Below are positions 1 through 9,008 of a DNA stretch of 57,503 bases, in pieces. Made by a program: the position numbers and the translations under genes. The notes beneath the pieces are model-generated. The model did not search any database and was not told the origin of the DNA. It was given only the letters and a program-made list of their open reading frames with translations. Origin of the DNA: Dehalococcoidia bacterium (GTDB taxonomy: Bacteria; Chloroflexota; Dehalococcoidia; SM23-28-2; WHTN01); the NCBI GenBank assembly GCA_009377715.1, contig WHTN01000006.1, forward strand, positions 1-57,503, given 5' to 3'. How positions within the stretch are numbered: position 1 is the first letter of the stretch; the number at the start of each line of letters is the position of its first letter.

Positions 1-684
1 GACATCGGGCACCCACATCTGGAAGGGGACAAGCGCCATCTTAAACCCGAAGCCGGCGGTGAGCAGTACAACCGCCATCACCAGTGCCACCCTGTTGTCA
101 TCGGCCGCCTCGCTTACAGCCACGGCGATGCCTTCAAGGTTTGTCGTGCCCGCCAGGCCGAACAGAAAGGCCATGCCGTATAGAGTAACCGCAGAGCTTA
201 TGGCGCCGAGGAGAAGGTACTTAAGCGCCGCTTCGGCGGACGTCGAGTCTTTAAGGAAGGCGGCCATTATGTAAAAAGATATGCTCGTCAGCTCAAGCGC
301 AAGGAAGATGGCGATAAGGTCGCGACTGCTGGCCATAAGCATCATCGAAGCGGCAGTAATCAGCACCAGCGCCTGATATTCCGTTTCGCGGCCGCGGAAG
401 CGCTCGCCATAGTCCTGCGAGGCCAGTATCACTACGAAAGCGATGCCTGCGAAGAGAAAATTAAAGAAGATGCTGAACTCGTCGACGACGAGGATGCCGG
501 AGAAGGCCTCGCCCTGCTGGTCGGTCGCGATGAGCAGCCCCGTCCAGAGGATGGACGCCAGCGTAGCCCCCAGGGCTGTCAGCGTCAGTAGCCCCCTACG
601 CGGCACCACTATGTCCGCGAGGAGCATGATGCCAGCGATAGCAAGAAGAATGAGTTCGGGGCCTAATCGGTTAACGTTTTCCAT
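1..684 (-). CDS. nuoN: NADH-quinone oxidoreductase subunit N (partial, 3' end off the window)
   Basis: Reading the minus strand from the ATG at 684 gives 228 codons with no stop before the left edge, so the C-terminal half of this antiporter-like membrane subunit is missing. The start MENVNRLGPELILLAIAGIM is followed by several hydrophobic segments. The conserved blocks LELTSISFYIMAAF, EAALKYLLLGA and GFKMALVPFQMWVPDV are typical of NuoN/ND2 and include the helix with the conserved lysine of the proton channel. NuoN sits in the membrane arm of complex I and takes part in proton pumping coupled to quinone reduction. It lies 96 bases downstream of nuoM on the same strand and is the last nuo gene seen here. 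Confidence 0.93.
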   Translation of the reverse strand, partial: MENVNRLGPELILLAIAGIMLLADIVVPRRGLLTLTALGATLASILWTGLLIATDQQGEAFSGILVVDEFSIFFNFLFAGIAFVVILASQDYGERFRGRETEYQALVLITAASMMLMASSRDLIAIFLALELTSISFYIMAAFLKDSTSAEAALKYLLLGAISSAVTLYGMAFLFGLAGTTNLEGIAVAVSEAADDNRVALVMAVVLLTAGFGFKMALVPFQMWVPDV

Positions 685-780
685 ATACGCTCTTCATAAT
701 AACCACAGATTGACACAAACAGATCACAGATTCAGATTTTCTATCAGTGTTTATCTGTGTCAATCTGTGGTCGTTCTATA

Positions 781-2244
781 CTAAGACACTCGCGCCGCTA
801 TAGGCGCTACGCCGACCTCCAAGAAATCTACGAGCACAGATGGGAAGATGCCGATGAGCATGATAACGGCCACCATGCCCGCCAATGCCGTTCGCTCCCA
901 CCAGGTAGTCGCGTCGCCGAGTTCCTGCCAGCGCGCTGAGCGCTCGCCGAGGAAGACCCGCATTATCATCCAAAGGATGTAGCCAGCGGATATCAGCACG
1001 CCGATAACGCCGATGACTGTCGGCAGACCGTACTTCCCGAAAGCGCCTAAGAACACCATCACCTCCGCGGCAAAACCGGCCATACTCGGCAAGCCGAGCG
1101 CCGCCAGTCCGGCGATGACCATGACGACGGCTATCACCGGCATGTTGTGGACGAGCCCCGACAGCTCTCGTATCTCCCGTGTGTGAGCGCGGTCGTAGAC
1201 CATGCCAACGACGACGAAAAGCAGCCCTGTGATGGCCCCGTGCGTGAACATCTGCAGCGCAGCGCCGGTTAAGCCCACTTCGCCGAGCGCAGAGATGCCG
1301 ATCAGCACGTAGCCCATATGGCTGACGCTACTATAGGCCACGAGCCGCTTGAGGTCGGTCTGCACGAGCGTGATAATCGCCCCGTAGATGACGTTCACCG
1401 CCCCGAACGCCGCTAGCCACACCGAAGCATCTATCGCCTGCTCCGGCAGCATGGACAGCGAGACGCGAAGCATACCGTAGCCGGCCATCTTCAACAGCAC
1501 GCCGGCAAGCATCACGCTCACCGCCGTCGGCGCGTCGGTATGGGCGTCGGGCAGCCAGGTATGGAAAGGGAACATCGGCAGCTTCACGGCGAAGCCGAAG
1601 AAGAGAAAGAAGAAGACGATCGGCAGCGGCCATATAGCGTCCTGTATTTGCGCTTGCGACAGTTCGATCATGTCAAAAGTGCCGGCCGAGAACGACAGTA
1701 CCAGGATGCCCACGAGCATGAGGCTGGAGCCGAAAATCGTATATAGAAGGTACTTCCAGGCGGAATAGACTTTGCGTCCGGTGCCCCAGATAGAGATAAG
1801 GAAGTACATTGGCACCAGTTCGAGTTCCCAGAACAGGAAGAAGAAGATGAAGTCCAGCGACGTGAATACGCCTAACAGGCTCGTCTCCAAGACCAGCAAC
1901 CAGGCAAAGTACTCCTTTGGGCGAAGCGTCACGTTCCATGAGACAAGAATAGCGACGAGGCTCAGAAGCGCCGTCAGTCCCACCATTGCCAGCCCTAGCC
2001 CATCGACTGCCAGCAGGTACTGTAGCTCGAAGCTGGCTATATCGGCTTCGATCCAGGGCTTGCGCTGGATGAATTGGAAGCCGCCCTGATCCTTATCGAA
2101 GGCGATGAACAGCCCGATGGCGCAGCCGAGGACGATCGCGGACGTCGCCGTCGCTATAACGCGGGAATTTCGCTCATAGCGAGATGGCAGCAGCGCTATA
2201 AGCGCCGCCCCGGCGAGCGGAAAGAAGACCATAAACGAAAGCAT
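781..2244 (-). CDS. nuoM: NADH-quinone oxidoreductase subunit M
   Basis: About 487 residues, many transmembrane helices. Diagnostic NuoM/ND4 motifs are FFLFWELELVPMYFLIS (conserved channel glutamate), AWKYLLYTIFGSSLMLVG, KLPMFPFHTWLPDAHTDAP, the lysine-bearing DLKRLVAYSSVSHMGYV and the C-terminal MRVFLGE. It is one of the three antiporter-like proton-channel subunits of complex I. An upstream in-frame ATG at 2274 would add ten residues, but those bases run into a dispersed intergenic repeat. I therefore start at the ATG at 2244, where the hydrophobic MLSFMVFFPLAGAALIALL begins as in the family. It lies between nuoL and nuoN, all on the minus strand. Confidence 0.96.
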   Translation of the reverse strand: MLSFMVFFPLAGAALIALLPSRYERNSRVIATATSAIVLGCAIGLFIAFDKDQGGFQFIQRKPWIEADIASFELQYLLAVDGLGLAMVGLTALLSLVAILVSWNVTLRPKEYFAWLLVLETSLLGVFTSLDFIFFFLFWELELVPMYFLISIWGTGRKVYSAWKYLLYTIFGSSLMLVGILVLSFSAGTFDMIELSQAQIQDAIWPLPIVFFFLFFGFAVKLPMFPFHTWLPDAHTDAPTAVSVMLAGVLLKMAGYGMLRVSLSMLPEQAIDASVWLAAFGAVNVIYGAIITLVQTDLKRLVAYSSVSHMGYVLIGISALGEVGLTGAALQMFTHGAITGLLFVVVGMVYDRAHTREIRELSGLVHNMPVIAVVMVIAGLAALGLPSMAGFAAEVMVFLGAFGKYGLPTVIGVIGVLISAGYILWMIMRVFLGERSARWQELGDATTWWERTALAGMVAVIMLIGIFPSVLVDFLEVGVAPIAARVS

Positions 2245-2273
2245 TGTTTTTCTTGTTAACTCTCTTGTGCTCA

Positions 2274-2440
2274 CCCTTCGACAAGCTCAGGGTGAGCGGG
2301 TTCCAAAGCTTTGTTCCGCTCGTGGTGAGCCAGACGAACCATGAGCGACTCCTGTCATTCTGAGCGAAGCGAAGAATCCGTAAGCTCAGGTGCTCGGATT
2401 CTTCGTCGGTCGTCACTGCGATCTTCTCAGAATGACATAG
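2274..2440. repeat. Intergenic repeats, families A and B
   Basis: The gap between nuoL and nuoM holds two dispersed repeat types. Family A (2274-2300) has the core TTCGACAAGCTCAGGGTGAG. Family B runs from 2353 to 2440 as two facing half-copies: GTCATTCTGAGCGAAGCG and, after a short spacer, an inverted copy ending CTCAGAATGACA, so the pair can fold into a hairpin. Both recur elsewhere in the window, always between genes. Confidence 0.85.
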
Positions 2441-2474
2441 CTAAATCAGTGCCAATCTGCGGTAATAACTCCTC

Positions 2475-4429
2475 CTACGGCGGGTTCACCAGCATTATGC
2501 CCAACGCGATGAAAATCACGCCTACAAATATCGCCGCGCCGTAAAGCTGAACTTGGCCGCTCTGGACGTAGCGCATACCTGACGATCCCGCGCGCGTCGC
2601 CATGGCTAAGCCGTTTACAGCGCCATCCACGACGTAGCGGTCGAAGAAGGCCAGGCCGCGAGCGACGTTGCCTAAAATCAGCCGTCGTAAGATTAGGTCC
2701 TCGTACAAATGGTCCATATAGTACTTATTCTCGACGAGCGTATGCACAGGCCCAAACGCTTGTCGTAACCGATCGGCGCTGAGCAACCGGGCGCCGTAGA
2801 TCGCCCAGGCAACGACGAAGCCGGAGACGCCTAAACCGGTGGAAACGACAGCGATGCCAAGGTTGAAGTCAAAGTGGTGCGCTTCCTCGGCTAGTTCGGC
2901 GGGCAGCGAGTTGTTCAGGAAATGCGTGACGCCATCGGAGATATTGGCGAAGCCTGTGAAGATTGAAGCGCCCGCGAGGATGACCATCGGCAGGAGCATC
3001 GCAACCGGCGATTCGTGCGGCTGGCGGGAGTGGCCGCCGTGGCTGGCAGCTTCCTCCGTCGCATGCGACGAAGGCTCGCCGCCCTTGTATTCGCCGGTAA
3101 AAGTCATAAACACGACGCGGCCGATGTAGAGCGATGTCATAAACGCCGCAACCAGCCCCACGTAGGCTAGAATGCGCTTTTCGTTCCAAGCGTCGAGAAT
3201 GATCTCGTCTTTGCTCCAGAAGCCGGACAGCGGGAAGATACCGCCGAGACTGAGCGAGGCGATTACGAACGTAGTGAATGTCACCGGCATATAGCGGGCC
3301 AGGCCACCCATTCTGCGCATATCGAAGGTGCCGGTCGCGTGGTTTACGCTGCCGGAGCCAAGGAAGAGCAGAGCCTTGAAGAAGGCGTGATTGAAGAGGT
3401 GGAAGATAGCCGCGACGTACCCGCCCACTCCGAGCGCGAATATCATGTAGCCAAGCTGGCTGATCGTCGAATAGGCGACGACGCGCTTGATGTCGGTTAC
3501 GACGATGGCGATCGTCGCCGCAAAGATGGCCGTGATGCCGCCTATCGCGGCGACGGTGTTGATCGCCACCTCGGAGCTTCGAACACAGGAAAAAGGCGAG
3601 CGACCAAATACACGCCCGCCGCGACCATCGTCGCCGCGTGGATCAGCGCCGAGACTGGCGTGGGGCCTTCCATCGCGTCGGGCAGCCATACGTGTAGGGG
3701 GAACTGCGCCGATTTGCCCACCGCTCCGGCGAAAACGCCGACCGCGAACCAGGTGATGATGATGTCACCGATGGCTCCGGTGACGGCGAGCTGTTGGATT
3801 TCGGGGATGCTGAGCGTGCCCGTCTGGTTCCAGATCAGCAAGATCGCGCAGAGAAAGCCCAGATCGCCCATGCGGGTGACCAGGAACGCTTTCAGCGCCG
3901 CCGCGCGAGCGGTCGGTCGCTCGAACCAGAAGCCGATAAGTAAGAACGAGCAGAGACCGACCAGCTCCCAGAAGGCGAACAACATCAAGATGCTCTCTGA
4001 GAGCACCAGCCCAAGCATCGAGCTGGTGAAGAGCGACGTGTAGGCGTAGTAGCGAGCGTAACCGGGGTCGCCGGACATGTAAGCCTGGGAGTATATCTGT
4101 ACGCCCAACGATATGCCGCTGACGACGACGAGCATCATCGCAGTCAGCCCATCGACCGTCACTCCGAGGCGGATCGTCAAAGGACCGACGGTTAGCCATT
4201 CGTGCGGCGCGAAGCCGATACTGTGGCCGTCGTTCTGGATAACGCTATCGAGGACCCAAAGCGAAAGGAGGAACGTAATCGCGACGGCGAGGATGGTGAT
4301 GTAGCCGGCGTAGCGCCGGCTTTCAGGCGTCCAGGCGCTTGCTAACGTCGGCAGCCCTAGGACGACAAAAGAGGAAACCGGCACAAGGATTATTGCCCAT
4401 ACTGCGGCCTCAGGTATCGTATCTAGCAT
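2475..4429 (-). pseudogene. nuoL: NADH-quinone oxidoreductase subunit L, interrupted by one frameshift
   Basis: The gene starts at the ATG at 4429 and ends at 2475, with one reading-frame change near 3572-3582. The N-terminal frame carries FAFWELVGLCSFLLIGFW and KSAQFPLHVWLPDAMEGPTP, ending at RLFPVFEA. The protein continues in another frame at SEVAINTVAAIGGITA, then DIKRVVAYSTISQLGYM, HAFFKALLFLGSGSVNH and a long C-terminal arm. Joined, the product is about 650 residues, the usual NuoL/ND5 length, and one missing base explains the break. NuoL is the distal proton-pumping subunit of complex I, with the long lateral helix. Because the rest of the operon looks intact, an assembly error is at least as likely as a real mutation. 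Confidence 0.9.
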
Positions 4430-4447
4430 ACACTCCTCGGCGTTAGC

Positions 4448-4560
4448 GTCATTGCGAGGTCATCGCAGATGACCTCAGCAATCTCTGAATTGCGAAAAGC
4501 TATAGAAAGCGGTGCGTCATAGAACGGGCAGAGATTGCTTCGCTTTGCTCGCAATGACAT
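4448..4560. repeat. Intergenic repeat pair, family C
   Basis: Two facing copies of a third repeat family fill the gap upstream of nuoL: GTCATTGCGAGGTCATCGCA (from about 4449) and its inverse CAGAGATTGCTTCGC...CGCAATGACA (to 4560). The arms are complementary and could form a long hairpin. The same element recurs near 5.2, 13.6 and 23.4-23.5 kb. Confidence 0.8.
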
Positions 4561-4561
4561 C

Positions 4562-4756
4562 CTAAACTTTCCTCAAAATCTCCTGCGCTACGTGAAGCTT
4601 CCCGCGCGGCACATAGATCTTATACGGCTCTAGGTCCGCCTGCTTGCCCCAGCCTGACTGCGGCACGACCTGCACCGCTAACGCCTCGGCGGCGAAGAGT
4701 TCGCGCCACATCTCTGCGACGTATTTGTTCTTTACTTCCATCAATTCAATCCACAT
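4562..4756 (-). CDS. Small DUF2007-like protein within the nuo operon
   Basis: A 64-residue protein starting MWIELMEVKNKYVAEMWREL and ending YKIYVPRGKLHVAQEILRKV. The pattern (N-terminal strand, helix containing E-x-W-R-x-L, C-terminal Y-x-V-P-x-x-x-L-x-x-A-x-x-I-L) resembles the DUF2007 'putative signal transducing protein' family; this is by eye only. An upstream in-frame ATG at 4780 would add MGCGGEIA, but the family normally starts at the M-W, which is why I chose 4756. It lies between nuoK and nuoL on the same strand, so it is probably co-transcribed with them. It is not a known complex I subunit and its role is unknown. Confidence 0.65.
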   Translation of the reverse strand: MWIELMEVKNKYVAEMWRELFAAEALAVQVVPQSGWGKQADLEPYKIYVPRGKLHVAQEILRKV

Positions 4757-4856
4757 GGCTATCTCACCACCACACCCCACCGGGAAGGAGGAAGAGGGTA
4801 GGAGGAAGAAAAGAGCACCGTCTCTTCCCCCTTCCTACTTCCCTCTTCCTTCCCTA

Positions 4857-5174
4857 TTACCATCTGAGTAGATTCAGCTTATCGATATCGATGCTGCGGC
4901 GTTGTCGGTAGATAAGCACCGCCAGAGCTAGCGCCACCGCAGCCTCAGCCGCAGAAACTGTAATTACGAATAAAACGAAGACGTGGCCGGCGATCGGGGT
5001 TGCCGACTCTGAGAAGCGCGAAAAAGCGATGAGCGTCAGGTTAACCGCGTTGAACATCAACTCCACGCCGATCAGGACACCGACCGCGTTTCGCTTCGCT
5101 AGCGCTAGATATAGCCCCACGCCAAAGACCAGCGCGCTTAGTACTAGGTAGTGGTCAAGCGTTATCGATTCCAT
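4857..5174 (-). CDS. nuoK: NADH-quinone oxidoreductase subunit K
   Basis: A 105-residue, three-helix membrane protein of the usual NuoK/ND4L length. It contains GVLIGVELMFNAVNLTLIAF, which carries the conserved membrane-embedded glutamate, and VSAAEAAVALALAVLIYR, which carries the second. NuoK joins the antiporter-like subunits to the quinone-site module of complex I. It lies between nuoJ (upstream, with a repeat-filled gap of 192 bases) and the small DUF2007-like gene. The start MESITLDHYLVLSALVFGVG is the natural family start. Confidence 0.95.
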   Translation of the reverse strand: MESITLDHYLVLSALVFGVGLYLALAKRNAVGVLIGVELMFNAVNLTLIAFSRFSESATPIAGHVFVLFVITVSAAEAAVALALAVLIYRQRRSIDIDKLNLLRW

Positions 5175-5191
5175 CTTTTCACGAAACCTTT

Positions 5192-5350
5192 GCCCCTCGA
5201 CAAGCTCGGGGTGAGCGGATTGGGGTCATTGCAAGGTCACTGTAAGTGACCAAAGCAATCTCTGCCCAAAAGAAACGGCCGCTAAAGCTGCGAGGGCGGA
5301 TGAGTTGTCTCCACAGGCTGCTCGCTTGGGCAAAAGTTTGTCGAAGGGCA
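5192..5350. repeat. Intergenic repeats, families A and C, between nuoJ and nuoK
   Basis: Family A (about 5192-5220, core CTCGACAAGCTCGGGGTGAG) is followed by family C (5225-5266, GTCATTGCAAGGTCACTG...CAATCTCTGC). A fragment TTTGTCGAAGGGCAG at about 5337-5351 looks like the opposite end of family A. No coding potential is seen. Confidence 0.75.
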
Positions 5351-5366
5351 GTGTTTGTAATAACTC

Positions 5367-5858
5367 CTAGTCCTCTCGCACGATAACAATAGCCCCGAGC
5401 ATAGCCACCAGCAGCAATACTGATGCGATCTCGAAGGGAAGAATATATTGATTCAGCATCGCCTCACCGATAGCTTGAGATGTTTCGGTGAAGGGGCCAC
5501 GCGTCGCTTGCGGCCAATCGGTCGCTACCCCGACGGCAGCGAGCGTCGAAGCCATCACGGCGGCTATCCCAAGCGCCGGCAAACGGAAAAACGTCTCGTC
5601 GTTACGACGCCCGGCATTAGGCGTAAGCATTATGGCGAAAATGATGAGCACGGCGATGGCTCCGGCGTAGATTAACACCTGCGCCACCGCTACGAAATCG
5701 GCGGAGAGGGTGATATAAAGGCCCGCCACCCCGATGAAGCTAAGGATCAATGCCAGTACCGCATGGAGGAGGTTGCGCGTAGTAGCCGCGAGAACTGCTG
5801 CCCCGAGCGTTAAAGCGGCTAGCGCCCAAAAAGCGACTATCGTACCGGTATCGGTCAC
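5367..5858 (-). CDS. nuoJ: NADH-quinone oxidoreductase subunit J
   Basis: A 163-residue membrane protein with about five hydrophobic segments. Typical NuoJ/ND6 blocks are NLLHAVLALILSFIGVAGLY, LSADFVAVAQVLIYAGAIAV (the pi-bulge helix region) and the C-terminal ILPFEIASVLLLVAMLGAIV followed by VRED. It starts with GTG, and the start overlaps the nuoH stop in a four-base GTGA, which indicates translational coupling. NuoJ belongs to the membrane module next to the quinone pocket. nuoI, normally between nuoH and nuoJ, is absent here. Confidence 0.95.
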   Translation of the reverse strand: MTDTGTIVAFWALAALTLGAAVLAATTRNLLHAVLALILSFIGVAGLYITLSADFVAVAQVLIYAGAIAVLIIFAIMLTPNAGRRNDETFFRLPALGIAAVMASTLAAVGVATDWPQATRGPFTETSQAIGEAMLNQYILPFEIASVLLLVAMLGAIVIVRED

Positions 5859-7096
5859 GCCTCAGCCTCTTGTCCGTAGACGATCGCCCCTACTTCTTGC
5901 ATAAGGCGCACGCGCGGCGCGCGCTGCGAAAGGGGTCGCATCAACTTCGCCCAGGCGTAGATTAGCAACCCTGCCATTGCGAAGTTGACTACGGCGAAGA
6001 TCGGTAGCACAAGGCCTGCGGACAGTCCATTTTCCTGCCAAAGGAGGACTTCCAGGCCGACCAGCAATACGTTTACCAGTGAGATCGGGAGAAGGAACTT
6101 CCACGCGAAGCTCATTAGCTGGTCAATACGCAGGCGAGGGAGCGTGCCGCGGCTCCATATGAAAAGGAAGAAGAAACCGTACACTTTACCGAGGAACAAC
6201 ATCCAGCCGGGGATCCACTCCTCCAAGCCGAATAGCGTCCAGCCGCCCAGGAAAAGCGTCACGCCTACGGCGGCGATGCCGAAAGTGGCGAAGTACTCGG
6301 CGACGTAGAAGAAGCCAAACTTTATGCCGGAGTATTCCGTATGATAGCCGGCGACGATCTCAGATTCTGCTTCGGAGATGTCTGTGGGCGAACGGTTGAC
6401 CTCCACGGCCCCGGCTATCAGAAAGACGAGGAACGCTAGCGGCTGCAGGAAGATGAACCAGACGTGATATTCCTCTTGCCAGTTCACTATGCCGCTCAAA
6501 CTCATTGTGCTGGTGAAGATCGTGATCGCTAGAAGCGCCATGACTTGCGGCACTTCGTAGCTGATGAACATCGCGACGCTGCGCATCGCACCGAGAAGCG
6601 AATACTTATTGTTCGACGACCAGCCGGCCATGAAGACGGCAATGGTCGCCAGCGAACTCGAGGCGATGACGAACAGCACACCGACGCTTAGGTCGGCGAG
6701 GACCATCTGTTCCCCAAACGGTACGACTGCAAAAGCCAGAAGTGCCGGCAGAACGACGAGCGAAGGCGCCAGCCAGAAGACCCAGCGGTCGGCGGCCTGG
6801 ACGGTGATCGCCTCCTTGGTCAGAAGCTTAATGGCGTCTGCGACTGGCTGGAGCAACCCCATAGGACCGACGCGGTTCGGGCCGACGCGGACCTGAATGC
6901 GGCTGATTAGGCGGCGCTCGATCCAGACGAAGGCGAGCTGGCTCGTAACCAGCCAGCCGGTTATCGCTAGAATGCCGATGACGCCCGAAATGACGTACGG
7001 CAGCCAGTCAGGCCCGCCAGCATCGTCTACAAGCTCTAGAAATCGGGCGACCGGGTTGCCCAGATCGCGGATATCCCACCATTCAGCCAGGAACAA
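5855..7096 (-). CDS. nuoH: NADH-quinone oxidoreductase subunit H
   Basis: NuoH/ND1 carries the membrane half of the quinone-binding pocket of complex I. Clear motifs are VWIERRLISRIQVRVGPNRV, GPMGLLQPVADAIKLLTKE, EVNRSPTDISEAESEIVAGY and a C-terminal run of helices. The open frame continues upstream to 7135, but those residues (NPLTLSLSKG) are a translation of dispersed repeat family A and are unlikely to be native. The TTG at 7096, giving LFLAEWWDIRDLGNP, is the first plausible start after the repeat and has GAAGGG about seven bases ahead. The start is therefore uncertain by about a dozen residues. The end overlaps the nuoJ start. Confidence 0.93.
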   Translation of the reverse strand: MFLAEWWDIRDLGNPVARFLELVDDAGGPDWLPYVISGVIGILAITGWLVTSQLAFVWIERRLISRIQVRVGPNRVGPMGLLQPVADAIKLLTKEAITVQAADRWVFWLAPSLVVLPALLAFAVVPFGEQMVLADLSVGVLFVIASSSLATIAVFMAGWSSNNKYSLLGAMRSVAMFISYEVPQVMALLAITIFTSTMSLSGIVNWQEEYHVWFIFLQPLAFLVFLIAGAVEVNRSPTDISEAESEIVAGYHTEYSGIKFGFFYVAEYFATFGIAAVGVTLFLGGWTLFGLEEWIPGWMLFLGKVYGFFFLFIWSRGTLPRLRIDQLMSFAWKFLLPISLVNVLLVGLEVLLWQENGLSAGLVLPIFAVVNFAMAGLLIYAWAKLMRPLSQRAPRVRLMQEVGAIVYGQEAEA

Positions 7097-7103
7097 TTCT
7101 GTA

Positions 7104-7331
7104 CCCTTCGACAGGCTCAGGGTGAGCGGATTCAAAAGCGTTCTCCGCGCTCATGGTTCGACAGGCTCAGGGTGAGCCTGTCGAAGCTGCACCCCTTGAC
7201 AAGCTGTCGCATAGGCGACTGTGAGACGGGATAAGCAAAAGGTTGAGATGTCATTCTGAGGAGCGCAGCGACGAAGAATCCGACACCCATAAGGCGGATT
7301 CTTCGCTCCCTTCGGTCGCTCAGAATGACAT
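7104..7331. repeat. Cluster of intergenic repeats, families A (twice) and B (inverted pair)
   Basis: Family A occurs at about 7104-7130 and again at 7156-7185, where the end TCAGGGTGAGCCTGTCGAAG forms a small inverted repeat. Family B follows as a facing pair (7249-7330), from GTCATTCTGAGGAGCG to CGCTCAGAATGACA, with complementary arms. An 85-codon open frame across this stretch is made only of repeat sequence. Confidence 0.85.
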
Positions 7332-7388
7332 AGTGGAACGACCGATCAACTTTCAGCATGGTGGTCGGACCAAAGTACGCGTCGGGCA

Positions 7389-8486
7389 TCAGCGGTCCAC
7401 CTCACCGACGACGATATCGATGCTGCCCAGTATTACGATAGAGTCGGCGACGGACAGACCAACCACGAGGTCTTTCATTGCCGTTAGGTTTATATAGGAA
7501 GGCGAGCGTATATGGAAGCGGTACGGCGCAGGGCCGCCATCGCTTACTAAGTAGAAGCCGAGCTCGCCGCGCGGTGACTCAATGCGAGCGTATGCTTCGC
7601 CCGGCTCAGGCCGCATGGCAAGCGGAAGGCCTACGTTAACCGGGCCTTCCGGCAAGACATCGAGCGCTTGTTCGAGGATGCGTACGCTCTGGCGCACCTC
7701 GGCCATTCTTACAGCGAAGCGATCGTAACAGTCGCCATGGGTACCGACCGGTATATCGAACTCGAATTGATTGTAAGCGGCGTAAGGATCGGCTTTACGA
7801 ATGTCCCAGGCCACACCAGAAGCACGGAGGATGGGGCCGCTCGCGGAAGCATTTATCGCCTGGTCGGCGGTCAACACCCCTATGCCGCGCGCGCGAGCCA
7901 GGATGATTTCGTTTTCGAGCAACATCTCCTCGTACTCGGCGATGCGCTGAGGCAATTCGCCCACTATGGATAGAGCAGCCGGCATGAATTCGTCAGGAAC
8001 GTCGAAGGATACCCCACCGATGCGCATATAATTGACTGTGAGGCGGGCACCACAGGTCATTTCAAATAGGTCGAGGATACGCTCACGCTCGCGGAACATG
8101 TACATGAGCGGCGTTTGCCAGGCGCCACAATCGTTGACAAAGGTGCCGAGGGCCATGCTATGCGAAGCGATCCGTTGTAGCTCAGCGAAGATCACTCTGA
8201 GCACCTGTGCCCGCTCCGGCACCTCGACGCCCGCGAGCTTTTCAACCGCTAAGCAGTACGCCAAGTTGCTGTTCATCGCCGAGAGATAATCAGTACGGTC
8301 GGTGAACGGGATGTTTTGCGTGTAAGTGCGTTCCTCGGCCAGCTTCTCCATGCTGCGGTGGAGATAGCCCATCACCATATCGGCGTCGACAATCCTTTCA
8401 CCGTCGAGCGCGACGCGCATGCGGAAGACGCCGTGAGTGCTGGGATGCTGCGGCCCAATGTTAACGATGTAAGGCTCGGCAGGCAT
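7389..8486 (-). CDS. nuoD: NADH-quinone oxidoreductase subunit D
   Basis: A 365-residue soluble subunit of the quinone-reducing module. The start MPAEPYIVNIGPQHPSTHG contains the G-P-Q-H-P-S-T-H-G loop whose histidine lines the quinone site. Further NuoD blocks are GYLHRSMEKLAEERTYTQ, IPFTDRTDYLSAM, RIASHSMALGTFVNDCGA and the C-terminal SPSYINLTAMKDLVVG. The frame is open upstream to 8603, but that part overlaps the end of nuoC. I start at the ATG at 8486, two bases after the nuoC stop, which fits the family and implies coupled translation. The NuoD-H order without nuoI, E, F or G is noted as a finding. Confidence 0.96.
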   Translation of the reverse strand: MPAEPYIVNIGPQHPSTHGVFRMRVALDGERIVDADMVMGYLHRSMEKLAEERTYTQNIPFTDRTDYLSAMNSNLAYCLAVEKLAGVEVPERAQVLRVIFAELQRIASHSMALGTFVNDCGAWQTPLMYMFRERERILDLFEMTCGARLTVNYMRIGGVSFDVPDEFMPAALSIVGELPQRIAEYEEMLLENEIILARARGIGVLTADQAINASASGPILRASGVAWDIRKADPYAAYNQFEFDIPVGTHGDCYDRFAVRMAEVRQSVRILEQALDVLPEGPVNVGLPLAMRPEPGEAYARIESPRGELGFYLVSDGGPAPYRFHIRSPSYINLTAMKDLVVGLSVADSIVILGSIDIVVGEVDR

Positions 8487-8488
8487 TG

Positions 8489-8998
8489 TCACTGCGATTG
8501 CTCCGGCACGGATTCTCTCGGGAACTGCTGGAGACCGGGCTGAAGGCCGCTCGGAAGACTGAGAAAGTCTTTGCGCAGTGGGTGACCAGGGAAGCCGTCC
8601 CACAAAAAGATGCGGCGCATATCCGGATGTCCATCGAAGCGGATGCCCATCAGGTCATAGATTTCACGTTCTTGAAGCTGCGCTCCCTGCCAGACCGGCA
8701 CTACCGACGGCACTATCGGCATATCGTGGTCCGTGGTGAGCGTTTTAACGACTGCTGTGTGGTTCTTCGACAGCGATTGTAGGTGGTAGACGACTTCGAA
8801 ATACTCAAGCCAGTCTACAGCCGTGACGCTTATCAGAAATTTGAAGTCGAGCTGCGGATCGTCGCGAAGGAACCTGGCTATCGGCTCGATATCAGCGGGA
8901 GGTACGACTATGTATTGCTCTTCCGAACTGAGGGTGAGGTCAGGAAACTGCTCTGCAAGTCTAGCTGCCAACTCCCGGCCACCAAACAGTTTCGTCAC
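8489..8998 (-). CDS. nuoC: NADH-quinone oxidoreductase subunit C
   Basis: A 169-residue NuoC/30-kDa subunit of the peripheral arm. It contains the characteristic VWQGAQLQEREIYDLMGIRF followed by HPDMRRIFLWDGFPGHPLRK. The start is GTG (8998), with a G-rich stretch just ahead that can act as ribosome binding site. The gene lies ten bases after nuoA and two bases before nuoD. nuoB, which in most operons lies between nuoA and nuoC, is absent. Confidence 0.95.
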   Translation of the reverse strand: MTKLFGGRELAARLAEQFPDLTLSSEEQYIVVPPADIEPIARFLRDDPQLDFKFLISVTAVDWLEYFEVVYHLQSLSKNHTAVVKTLTTDHDMPIVPSVVPVWQGAQLQEREIYDLMGIRFDGHPDMRRIFLWDGFPGHPLRKDFLSLPSGLQPGLQQFPRESVPEQSQ

Positions 8999-9008
8999 GG
9001 CAGCCCCC

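Noticed and set aside
3339..4043. A 234-codon plus-strand frame opposite nuoL
   Set aside because: Antisense shadow of nuoL; no motif, and composition typical of reversed membrane-protein coding sequence.
2475..4429. Two separate genes in place of nuoL
   Set aside because: The two frames together cover one NuoL in order, the junction is inside a conserved helix, and one base restores the family sequence.
2274..7331. CRISPR array
   Set aside because: Repeats are of several families, irregularly spaced, inverted in pairs and scattered over many kilobases; there are no cas genes.
7132..7389. An 85-codon minus-strand frame between nuoD and nuoH, considered as a stand-in for a missing subunit
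   Set aside because: It is built from intergenic repeat families A and B and has no similarity to NuoI (no C-x2-C-x2-C-x3-C motifs).
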